A stretch of 64,000 nt of DNA, taken from NCBI GenBank assembly GCA_944472135.2, contig OX235263.1, forward strand, positions 89,312,721 through 89,376,720. Reading direction: 5' to 3'. The stretch is from Trichobilharzia regenti. Its lineage: Eukaryota > Platyhelminthes > Trematoda > Strigeidida > Schistosomatidae. The position numbers and the translations under genes were made by a program. This document shows positions 10,850 through 19,386 of the stretch, piece by piece (within the stretch, counting starts at the first letter, position 1; every line of letters starts with the position of its first letter). Below the pieces are notes generated by a model. It did no database searches. It was given only the letters and a program-made list of their open reading frames with translations, and had not been told where the DNA came from.

Positions 10850-11250
10850 AAAAACTCAAATGAACTGTTTGTCGTCAATATTTGACAGAATAGTTCTAAA
10901 ATATTTGGGCGCCGAGTAAGAAGTAGACATTTGTAAAAAATTATATTTGTAAAATCTCAGTGAGATTGAAATGAGTATTTCCAAAGTTTCCTCCGTTCAC
11001 AAACCTGGTCCGAACTTCTTCAAGAGATGTTCCTTTTATATATGAACCTTTGTTATGTTAATTTCGATCAATTTCCCGAAGGAGTTCGGACCAGATTAGC
11101 GAACGGAGGAAACTTTGGAAATACTCATTTCAATCTTGCTGAGAGTTTACAAATATAATTTTTTACAAACGTCTACTTCTCACTCGGCGCCTAAATATTT
11201 TAGAACTATTCTGTCAAATCTTGACGACAGTTCATTTGAATTATTTTGCA
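10850..11250. repeat. Long palindrome with arms of about 165 bp
   Basis: From 10855 rightward the sequence is mirrored as its reverse complement ending near 11248. Matching blocks include ATTTGGGCGCC/GGCGCCTAAAT, AGAAGTAGAC, AAAAAATTATATTTGTAAA, CCAAAGTTTCCTCCGTTC and TCCGAACT. The arms differ at several places, so this is an old event. The right arm and loop recur once more at 11810-11970. Confidence 0.8.
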
Positions 11251-11809
11251 ATCGAATTAAATTAACAAAGAAAGTATGTAATTGGCACAATCATCGTGTT
11301 TCCACTCTCCGTTGTCTGCAACAGAATGCGTACCCTAAATCCGTAGCTGTCCAGTCACCTGACAACTCCAGTAGGTCGAATAAAGCAGCTCACTATTCAG
11401 AAAGAAGACAAAGTAATAAGTTTGACAGGGTGATTCAACTAAACTCTAATCCTAAACACCATAATTTTGAAAATACGTCTAATCATGAAATTCTAGATAC
11501 TAACAGTTTGAAGGTGTGATGTTAACTGACGCATAGGAAATCCTGATTAATAAATAAGAATGGATATGTATCACTAACTAATAATACTTGGTCAAAGTTT
11601 CCCGACTGTCTATATCTACTTATGGAGACGTTAAGAAATTTTTTTACAGCTGTAACCCCCTCCCTCACACACACGCATACACACTGTGTTTAAAGTGTTT
11701 GTAAGTCTGAGGTCAAATTTTGATCAGAGCTCATACAATTTTGTTTATTATACTTGTTGATACTTGTTTTATGACTCATGATTGGACAAAGTTTTCAAAA
11801 ACAAGAGAT

Positions 11810-11970
11810 GTCCTCCTTTTCTGCATATAAACCTTTGTTATGCTAATTTCGATTAATTTCCCTGAAGAAGTTTGGATCAGATTGCCGAACGGAGGAAACA
11901 TTGGAATTACTCATTTCAATCTTGCTGAGATTTTACAAATATAATTTTTTACAAATGTCGACTATAGAAA
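11810..11970 (+). repeat. Third copy of the palindrome arm
   Basis: It repeats 11030-11185 (AACCTTTGTTATG, ATTTCGAT, GAACGGAGGAAAC, CATTTCAATCTTGCTGAGA). The family is unidentified. The plus-strand open frame 11115-11519 that crosses the first copy has no recognised domain. Confidence 0.6.
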
Positions 11971-12004
11971 CCTTTAAAATATTTAGATATGAACTTGTTT
12001 TTGG

Positions 12005-12165
12005 TTAACAGTAACTAGCAACAGCATGTAGGGTGTGCATTTCATCCTATTCGGGACTTGTTTGCTCTATCTTACCAGTGAGTAACGGTGCTCGTTTCAA
12101 AAGCTGATGACAATCCTTAACGCGACGAAATATGCATTCTAAAATCCACTGCTAGTCATCATGAA
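12005..12165. mobile_element. Smalpha hammerhead SINE remnants, inverted pair
   Basis: 12010-12058 holds a minus-strand hammerhead remnant (GTCC/GGAT and GAAATGC, with the CTGATGA strand lost). 12110-12165 holds a plus-strand one with CTGATGA at 12114-12120 and GAAA at 12127-12130, then ATCCACTGCTAGTC as in Smalpha. Stem II of the plus copy has diverged. Confidence 0.6.
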
Positions 12166-13115
12166 TTGAAAGAAGTTCAAATTAATTCACAGACATTGTC
12201 AAAGCGTCTATAACAGCCGCTGAAATACCAACAGATCTTGAGCTTCACCGTCCAATAGGATCAATCGACAAAACAAGTATGAACTGTTTTTCTGTGTGTT
12301 TATGAACATAAACAGGTTACCAGTGAGACACCAAGCTAACTGGAAAAATGTATAAATCTTAGAAAGGGGAAATGCCGGAAATACTAGAAGATTCATTCAA
12401 GTTGGATACTCATCGATGTAGATGAATCAAAACGACTTTTTATGGATAAACGGTCAATCACCAAGTCAACAAAATGATAACTACTAATATAACTGAAGCA
12501 AAGAGTGACAAATCTTCAGGGACAAACAATAAACGGGAGATAGGTAGTTGTTGCAATCATAGAGAATTTTAAAAGTTCGCTTCATTGAGAAGTAAATAGT
12601 GGCATTGATGTCCAGAAAGGCAATGAAATCTGTGTAATTAAACCATCCACAGCTTAAAGGAGTCAGTCTTAACAATATAAACTTTGAACATTCATTTTTC
12701 AATGAATCATTCCTAGTGTAGGAGGTATATAGTCCTTAAATGTGTTCTAAAGGCTTAGTCTTTTGAGTGATTTTTAAAAATGTTCTTTGTGATATATTGA
12801 AACAATAGGCATTATCAGATTATCACAGATTTTATTAGAGGGGCTTTATCTGCACTAACCAACAGGTGACCCCTTTACTGGTCAGGTGGTAAATAGTTTA
12901 ACCAAAGTTTCGCACCAAATACGTATGTATGTCATCTTGTTCTTGTAGTTCAGACCTTGCGCATTCAGCAGTGTACGATTTATTTATGTCTGAACCAAGT
13001 TCACTTTTAACAGTTGGAAAGAATTTGGGCATTGAGTATTTGATATTCATTATAATAAAGGTTTTCTTGTATTTCCCAATGAATGAGAAAGAGCGAAACG
13101 ATATCTTCGTCTCTA
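12166..13115. other. Intronic DNA, nothing recognised
   Basis: Short minus-strand frames at 12208-12702 show no family signature. No tRNA-like or hammerhead motif was seen. Confidence 0.4.
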
Positions 13116-15435
13116 CTGACATCCCGCTATTTAATATTCATGCTAATAGCTTTATCAAAGCAGTATTATTAAACCGGAATTTACAAAATCCACTCAGCTT
13201 ATATATTACAACTTAATCATCGTTCCTCAGGATAGGGTTATTTTTGCGTTTTCGCGTTTTCAAACTGGCCAATTTTAAAGTTAACAAAACCCGGTGTAGA
13301 TTGTAGGATTCGATAATTGTATAAAATTATAAAAGCAGCGTGTAGTTACATAGTGAAATTGCTTATCACATTCGTGTTGATTGAGGGTGGTAATGTTGTA
13401 ACCAGATCAAATTCTGTTTTAGTCCACCATTCTTATTCAGCTCAGATAGTTTGGATTCCATTTCATATGAAGTGCTTCTGATGATATTAGACGTTCTTTG
13501 TGATTTCTGAAATGCTTTTTCTGAATGATGATTTCAATATTGTCCAGGTCAATTTTGTGACCTGAATTTATAGTGTGGTGTAGAGGAGCTATGGCTGATG
13601 ATTTTTCTTCAAGATTTTCTAGTTCAACTGGATTTCTCGGTGACCGAACAGACACTCACTCTTCGGTGTTCATTTCTTCTGATTTTGATTTCTCTCTGGT
13701 GACGTCTGTCCGATGTATATCGCGTCACATCGCGAGCATTTCACTTTATAGACACAATCAGATAGAGAATTTTTAGGGATCTGATGTTTTCTATGGACAA
13801 GGTTGCTTTGTAGTGTGTGTCTGATGTTTTGAAGAAAAACCTAATGTCAAGCTTATCGAGTACTATTCTGATATTGTCTGACGTCTCTGATCTGTATGGA
13901 ATGATAACTGTTGATGTCCATGTTTTCAGAATACGTTTTCGACCGTGGTTAATGTCAGTCTTGATTTTGTTGATGAAGTTCTTTGGGTAGTAGTTTTGCT
14001 TGAGAGCCTCAGTAAAGTTTGATATTTCTTCTTCTTTTTCTTTTTCATCCGTTATCAGGGAGTGTGCTCGTTTAAGAAGACTTGAAACAACTGAAATCTT
14101 TGCGCTGATGGGGTGTGATGATCTGAAGTCTAAATACTTATTGGAGTGGGTTTTCTTCCTGAATATGGATAAACTAAAATGCCCGTTTTCCCTCCTCTTA
14201 ACTAGATAGGCAGTCTAGAAATGGTAGTTCCACAACGTCTGATTCTGCCTGCTTCCAAAGTAAATTGGATTCTGGGAGATAGATTGTTTATTTCCTCCAA
14301 GAATGAACTGTGTAGATCTCGTTTTAGCACTACAAAAGTACCATCCACATATCTTAAGCATATTTTAGACGTGAGTATGCTTGAAAAGATGTTATCTTCG
14401 AATCTATTCATGGAAAGGTCAGCGACTATTGGGGAGACTGGTGAACCCATAGAAACACCATTTGTCTGTCTATATAAATTTCTTTTTAAATGTAAAATAA
14501 TTACTTTCTAGACAGGATTTTAAGCTCTTAATTATTTCACTTGTGTCCAGTGGACATCTTTGTGGTAGTGTTGTATCTGATTCTAGTAGACTGGAAATGA
14601 TTTCAAGACTTTCGGTAATAGGGATGCTAGTATATAGTGAGTTAACATCATAGCTAGCCATAATGCCTTCTTTATCAATTTCTCAGTGTCCTATTTGGGA
14701 TTTGAAATATTATGAATTTTTTACAATATTTTGAGTGTCCTTTTGTAGTGGTTGTAGTATCGAGAGTAAGTATTTAGAAAGGTTGTATGTTGGTGAGTTG
14801 GTGAAATCTATTACTGGTCTTAATGGAACTGTGGGTTTATGTATTTTTTGTTGACCGTAGAATCTTGAAGGTATATAAGATTTTGGTTTTAGTGTAAACC
14901 AGAGAGAATTTCCAATTTTGGGTTTCATTTCTTGAAGTAGTCTGTTTGTATTTAGTTTCATTTTGTTGAATTCGGCGGATTTCTTCTTCTCTTCAATGAG
15001 TAAGTATGGTCCTTCAGATAGGTGTTCACTCGCCTTATTTTCATAATCCGTTCTGTTCATTATCACAGTGACTTTCCCCTTGTCGGCTTTCGTTATGACG
15101 ATGCTTTTGTCTTCCTTCAAATTTCTTAATGCTTCATATTCTTGTTTGGTGAGATTAGATGGTATGTTTCGTTGTGTCATTAATATGTGTGATATCTTTT
15201 GGCGAGCAGATTGCGATTCTTCATTGGTGAGTTGTTGTAGAGCAGATTCAATCATAGGTGCTATTTCCTGGACCGATGATGGCTTTCTAGTGATACTGAA
15301 ATTCAGACCTTTCTGTAGTAGTAAGATTTCATTTTCGGTTAGTATCTTGTCTGACAAGTTGTGTATTGCCCTAATATTCTTCGTATCATTTGATGGGATT
15401 TTCTTTGGTTGTTTGTTTTCTTTGAGTCTCAAGAA
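13116..15435 (-). mobile_element. Penelope-like element, longest copy (RT plus GIY-YIG)
   Basis: Read on the minus strand: frame 14710-15432 holds the RT N-terminal part (DKSIVITKADKGKVTVIMNR, RFYGQQKIHKP, PLRPVIDF). 14470-14661 has SYDVNSLYTSIPI. 14202-14450 has MGSPVSPIVADL and the catalytic box as RYVDG instead of YVDD. Near 13700-13745 a GIY-YIG core (CDAIYIG type) follows, and 13437-13655 is the domain end. The 3' region to about 13116 is repeated at 52150-53640. Split frames and the lost second catalytic Asp make it inactive. Confidence 0.85.
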
Positions 15436-15454
15436 TGTTTGTTATTATCTTCGC

Positions 15455-15832
15455 TGGATCTATACAGTAGATCATATGGCCGGGCCGGAAAGAATCACCA
15501 ACAAGAAACTATGGGAACAAACAAAACAAGAACCAATCGTTCAACAAATATGCAGGAGAAAGTGGAGATGACACATTAGACACTCTCTGAGGAGGTCGCT
15601 GGGTGACATCACGCTCGCGTCAGGCCCTCGAGTGGAACCCGAAAGGGAAGCGGCGAGTGGGACGTCAGTGCAAGGGTGACATGGAGGAGATCGTGTGAAG
15701 AGGAGTTAAAACAGTATGGAGTAACATGGATGCAGGTGAGAAGTACAGCAGAAGACAGAGGGAAGTGGAGACGTGAAGTTGAAGCGCTATGTTCCACTAG
15801 GAACCTAAGGGAACAGTAATAATAATAAATAC
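15455..15832 (+). mobile_element. RTE-type LINE, short 3' fragment
   Basis: It encodes GPERITNKKLWEQTKQEPIV and the Arg-rich C-terminus, and ends TTCCACTAGGAACCTAAGG plus a TAATAATAATAA tail. It belongs to the same RTE subtype as 30535-33205 rather than 19355-22420. Confidence 0.85.
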
Positions 15833-16084
15833 AGTTTTGTGCAAATATTATAATGAATAGCAGTGTACGAGACAAACTTATGTTGTTAGGGCTGATGACA
15901 ATATCTAGATTCCATGGCTGAATTAGATAGATTGAGCATCACTAGAACTCGGAACCCGGTGGAACTGAAGAAAAATGGCAGTTCTCTTAATAAAACTAAC
16001 TTAGTTCAAACCACATAATAGTATTTTCATTTCTCTATCCTGACCATGTGAGCGTATTCAAAATTGCCGTTCAGTCCACTTTTT

Positions 16085-16295
16085 GTTCATGTGCAGGACA
16101 GCAAAGAATACTTGCCGACCACGCCTCATATGAACCGGCGTTCGCTGCCCGGCCACAGGCTGGCAAAAGAGTGAAGGTTGGCTGGCATGAGGTCAGCAAC
16201 CCCATCTAGTAAAAGTAAATACCGCTGCTTCAGAAACTTCCTAACTCTAGCTTGAAGCCCTATGTTCCACTGGGAATGTAAAGGAATAATAACTA
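16085..16295 (+). mobile_element. SINE-A copy with decayed head
   Basis: The head is eroded (TTGCCGACCACGCC remains). The body is clear: GCATGAGGTCAGCAACCCCAT, GCTTCAGAAACTTC, CTAGCTTGAAGCCCTATG, TTCCACTGGGAATGTAAAGGA and an AATAATAA tail. Confidence 0.8.
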
Positions 16296-16549
16296 ATTAT
16301 AATAATAAAGATAACAGTCCGCTTTTTTAATGTTACCCGAAGATGTATTCATTCGAATCAAAGAATACTGAAGTATTCTCAATAATATTATAACAATTGC
16401 TCCACACTACATCCGATGTAATGTGTGATTATCAGCAATTTGTAAAATTCAATAGTGTCAATCAAGAATACTGTTCCACAGTAATTCAGCAGTTTCATGC
16501 CTAACACTTTTTTCCATCACATTAAATCTGTGCCAAACAAGATAGTGCA

Positions 16550-16785
16550 TAGAGGATTTCATAATGAGCTAACATCAGTTACAGAACCATTAGAAAACCT
16601 GGGAGTACTGGACAGTTGTTTCGTCAGCCTAGTCTTAGAATCTTCGTCAGTACGCACCCACATCATTGGGTTCGAACCCACAACTTCCTGGTTACAAGGC
16701 AAGCGATCTCGTAGACCATTTTGGTCACTGGGACCGGATTGAATAGCCCATGAATTCTAACTTCTGCCAACTCATGACATAGCGC
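16550..16785 (-). mobile_element. Hammerhead SINE family C, left half of inverted pair
   Basis: Read on the minus strand: 5' arm scrap, tRNA-like region with box B GGGTTCGAACCC (16670-16681), a hammerhead altered at the first strand (ACGAAGA for CTGAAGA), and the C tail ending in a TTATGAAATCC-like run. Confidence 0.8.
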
Positions 16786-16834
16786 GTACTGCTGAAGAGT
16801 CTCGAACTAGGCTGGCGAAACAGCTGTCTAATAC
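16786..16834 (+). ncRNA. Hammerhead ribozyme motif, core intact (family C)
   Basis: Stem I 5' strand GTACTG (16786-16791), core CTGAAGA (16792-16798; position 7 is A, which hammerheads tolerate), stem II GTC/GGC (16799-16801 with 16814-16816), GAAA (16817-16820), a loop-less palindromic stem III ACAGCTGT (16820-16827), and predicted cleavage after C 16828 in a GUC triplet. The stem I 3' strand TAATAC (16829-16834) pairs with one mismatch and one wobble. A palindromic stem III would favour cleavage as a dimer. Activity is untested. Confidence 0.6.
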
Positions 16835-16892
16835 TCCCAGGTTTTCCAGTGGTTCTCTAACTGGTGTTAGCTCTTGATGATGAAATCCTCCA
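16786..16892 (+). mobile_element. Hammerhead SINE family C, right half of inverted pair
   Basis: It starts exactly at stem I of the hammerhead, head-to-head with the minus copy, and runs through the tail GGTTCTCTAACTGGTGTTAG to ATGATGAAATCC. Confidence 0.8.
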
Positions 16893-16994
16893 TTAAATAA
16901 AACTGAAATGTTTGTGATTATAATCATAGTTAAATGTCAATTGGCAAAAGAAATAATTGCCATATACAGAATAATTCATAGGAGGGATAGAACT

Positions 16995-17695
16995 TGAAAA
17001 AGGATTAGTAGACAAATCGAATAAAATAAAAACGTTACGTAATATTGTGTGAAATTCGCAAATTCGATAGCATAGAATTTAACGTTGTAAAAAAAGAGTT
17101 GATTTAGGATGACAAGTAGAACAAGTGAAATAATACCAGGGACTGTTCAAAGTGAGAATGGTAATAATAACAATTGGCGTAATAAGAAAGAGAATACAAA
17201 TTGATTAGACAAAATGAAAAAATGAAAAATTGATAGAGCCTAAATATACTTGGGGATTACCATACTTTAGCATAAAGGGATTAAGTCCATGAAAGTTGGA
17301 GGCGTTTTAGGGAACGTTTTCTGTACACAGAGATCTGGCCTTTCTCTTTCGATAGCCAAAGCTTCAGCAATACAGATGAGTCGGGTGCGTATGGATTTGG
17401 GTAAATTACTCTATACATTGTAGATGACTAAAGGCGGAGGCTATAGGGATGGGGTGATCATTATCGATCAGATGTCCAATGATCGTGCTTCTTATTGCTC
17501 CACGTCCACCTCTTCGTAACTACCATACAGGATTGTGTTCTTGCACTCTCTTTGACAAAACGCGAGTAGAACGACCGATATACCTAGCTCCACACGAGCA
17601 GGTGAATTGATAAAAACACATAGAGTTGGTCTAATTCGCAGTGCAGACATTTTCAGCGTATTTAGTTCCAAAATATCCCCTCTTCATCTAAGATT
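16995..17695 (-). mobile_element. Penelope-like element, endonuclease fragment
   Basis: Minus-strand pieces around 17560-17640 match the cysteine and GIY core with a CSCGARYIGRS-like reading, and 17330-17400 the following helix (AEALAIE-like). The same subfamily is at 60500-61160. It has many stops. Confidence 0.65.
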
Positions 17696-17702
17696 TACAT
17701 TA

Positions 17703-18115
17703 TTATTATTTTTATTATTATATCCTTTAATTCCTAGAGGAACATAAGGCGTCTTTATTGCGTTTGGTTTTCTGCCAACTTCTTCACCCCGCTCGAAGTC
17801 TGCCCACATGCTCTCATCTCCTCTTCACATGACCTCCTCCAAGTCACCCTCACACTGACGACCAACTCGCCATTTCCCTTTCGGGTTCCACTCGAGCGAC
17901 GGCTTGTCTAGTGATGTCATTTGATGGTTTCCTCAGAGTATGGACAATCCAACTATCTCCATTTCTCCCTGCCTATTTGTTTCACAATCTGTTCCTGGTT
18001 GGTTCGCTCATTACCAGAGATCCCTGTTGCTGATCTTTTCTGGCTGGCCATCTGATCTTGAGTATTGAGCGAAAACAACTGTTAATGAAGGTCTGTCGTT
18101 TGTTTGAGATGCTCA
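17703..18115 (-). mobile_element. RTE-type LINE, 3' fragment
   Basis: It begins with the RTE 3' tail (TTATTATT, then TCCTTTAATTCCTAGAGGAAC) and carries the C-terminal coding region as far as the FINSC-like block. It is closely related to 19355-22420 and is 5' truncated. Confidence 0.85.
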
Positions 18116-18444
18116 AGATTTACACATTACGGAATAATCTAAAGTATGTTATGTGATTCAGTGCTATATCATATGAAGACAGTGTTATATAGGCATAACT
18201 TTTGCTTGGTCGATTGATACGAGTCAGTGAATGCACTCCAAGTCAACAGTTTTTTCTTCTTTTCTGTCTTCTTGCAAATCGTGTTTGGTGTTATCGTGTC
18301 GTATCATTGTTGTGTTCGATACTGCGGATAGTAATCAGCACAGTCAGCTCAAAAATACTAAGTGTACTTACGGTCATAACAGGCACAGTCATTTCTATAA
18401 CTTTCATCTTCACTTCCTTCAAGAATTGTACAGCTTATTGGGGG

Positions 18445-18650
18445 AAAAGATTTCATCATGAACTGATATCGATTAGAGAAGCATCGGAAAGTCTGATGTT
18501 ACTGTTTTGTCAGACTAGTTTGGGACTCCTCATCAGTACACGCCTACTACAGGAGTTAGAATCCAAGACCTTTTGGTTACAAGGTGGTCACAATTTCTCA
18601 CTAGGATCCAGGTAACTACCTACCTACAAGTCACTCGTCAGCGTGACACT
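18445..18650 (-). mobile_element. Hammerhead SINE family C, internally deleted
   Basis: Tail, hammerhead and 5' arm are joined with much of the tRNA-like region missing (junction near 18590). The hammerhead has GACAAAAC for GACGAAAC and so lacks the essential G. Confidence 0.65.
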
Positions 18651-18769
18651 GATGTTCAAGTTTTGATTTGTAGGGAGTTCATGTGGTGGTGATTTGATAC
18701 AATTGCATGACACAACACAATAAGAAATGATGAATGATGATTCTGGTGGCCCAGTCAATTAAACAGGTA

Positions 18770-18935
18770 GCCACTATATCTCACTTATAGCTACTCATTA
18801 CCGAAGCGTATCCACAACCTCGAGGTGATTGATGTCTCCTGTAAGATTCAAACTCTTATCATTCAGAAGGTTAACTATGAACCTGAATAGAACCTTGATA
18901 ACATCTCTGACTGCAGTATTGAATAATGAGGCACT
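18770..18935. mobile_element. Family D SINE remnants
   Basis: Decayed D sequence on the minus strand at 18785-18865 (GCGTATCCACAACCT, AGATTCAAACTC). A plus-strand head scrap follows at 18890-18930 (ATCTCTGACTGCAGTATTG). Confidence 0.4.
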
Positions 18936-19069
18936 TGTTACTCAAACAGAACATTAATTTATTTCAAGGTGCCAGATCCGCCTGGCTAACAAGCGTTAAT
19001 AAGCTCGAAACGCATGTACCAGGCTTTCTGTCCAATTCATTCAACCATCTGGGTAAGATTAAACGTGAT

Positions 19070-19345
19070 AAGATCTAACTTGATAAATTACAAAATGGAG
19101 TGTTATACAGTGAGTAATATTAACTGATGACTACGTTTAGGGCACAAATTATTACTGCTCATAATCATATAATCAAGTCACTCACTCAAACAAGTTTCTT
19201 GCTTCATTTATAGACATGAATAAAAGTGATGATCAGACATTTGAATAAAAATCAACATAAGATAATGTACATTCAGAAATAATAATGATATGAGTGTTAT
19301 CAATCAAGCACAATCTGATAGGAAATAAGACAAGTGTTTTTTATA
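19070..19345 (-). repeat. Repeat E (PLE-type 3' end), inverted copy of 8691-8940
   Basis: It is a reverse complement of 8691-8940 over most of its length, including the GATTATGAGCAGTAATAA core. The family function is unknown. It abuts the 3' tail of the RTE element. Confidence 0.7.
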
Positions 19346-19386
19346 GTCAAAATAATTAATCTTATTTATTATTATTAATGCATCCT

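Noticed and set aside
11115..11519. 134-codon plus-strand open frame as a real gene
   Set aside because: It starts inside a palindrome arm that is repeated elsewhere, and has no recognisable domain or splice context.
18202..18615. 137-codon plus-strand open frame with hydrophobic stretches
   Set aside because: Its second half is the antisense of a family C SINE, and the first half has no family resemblance.
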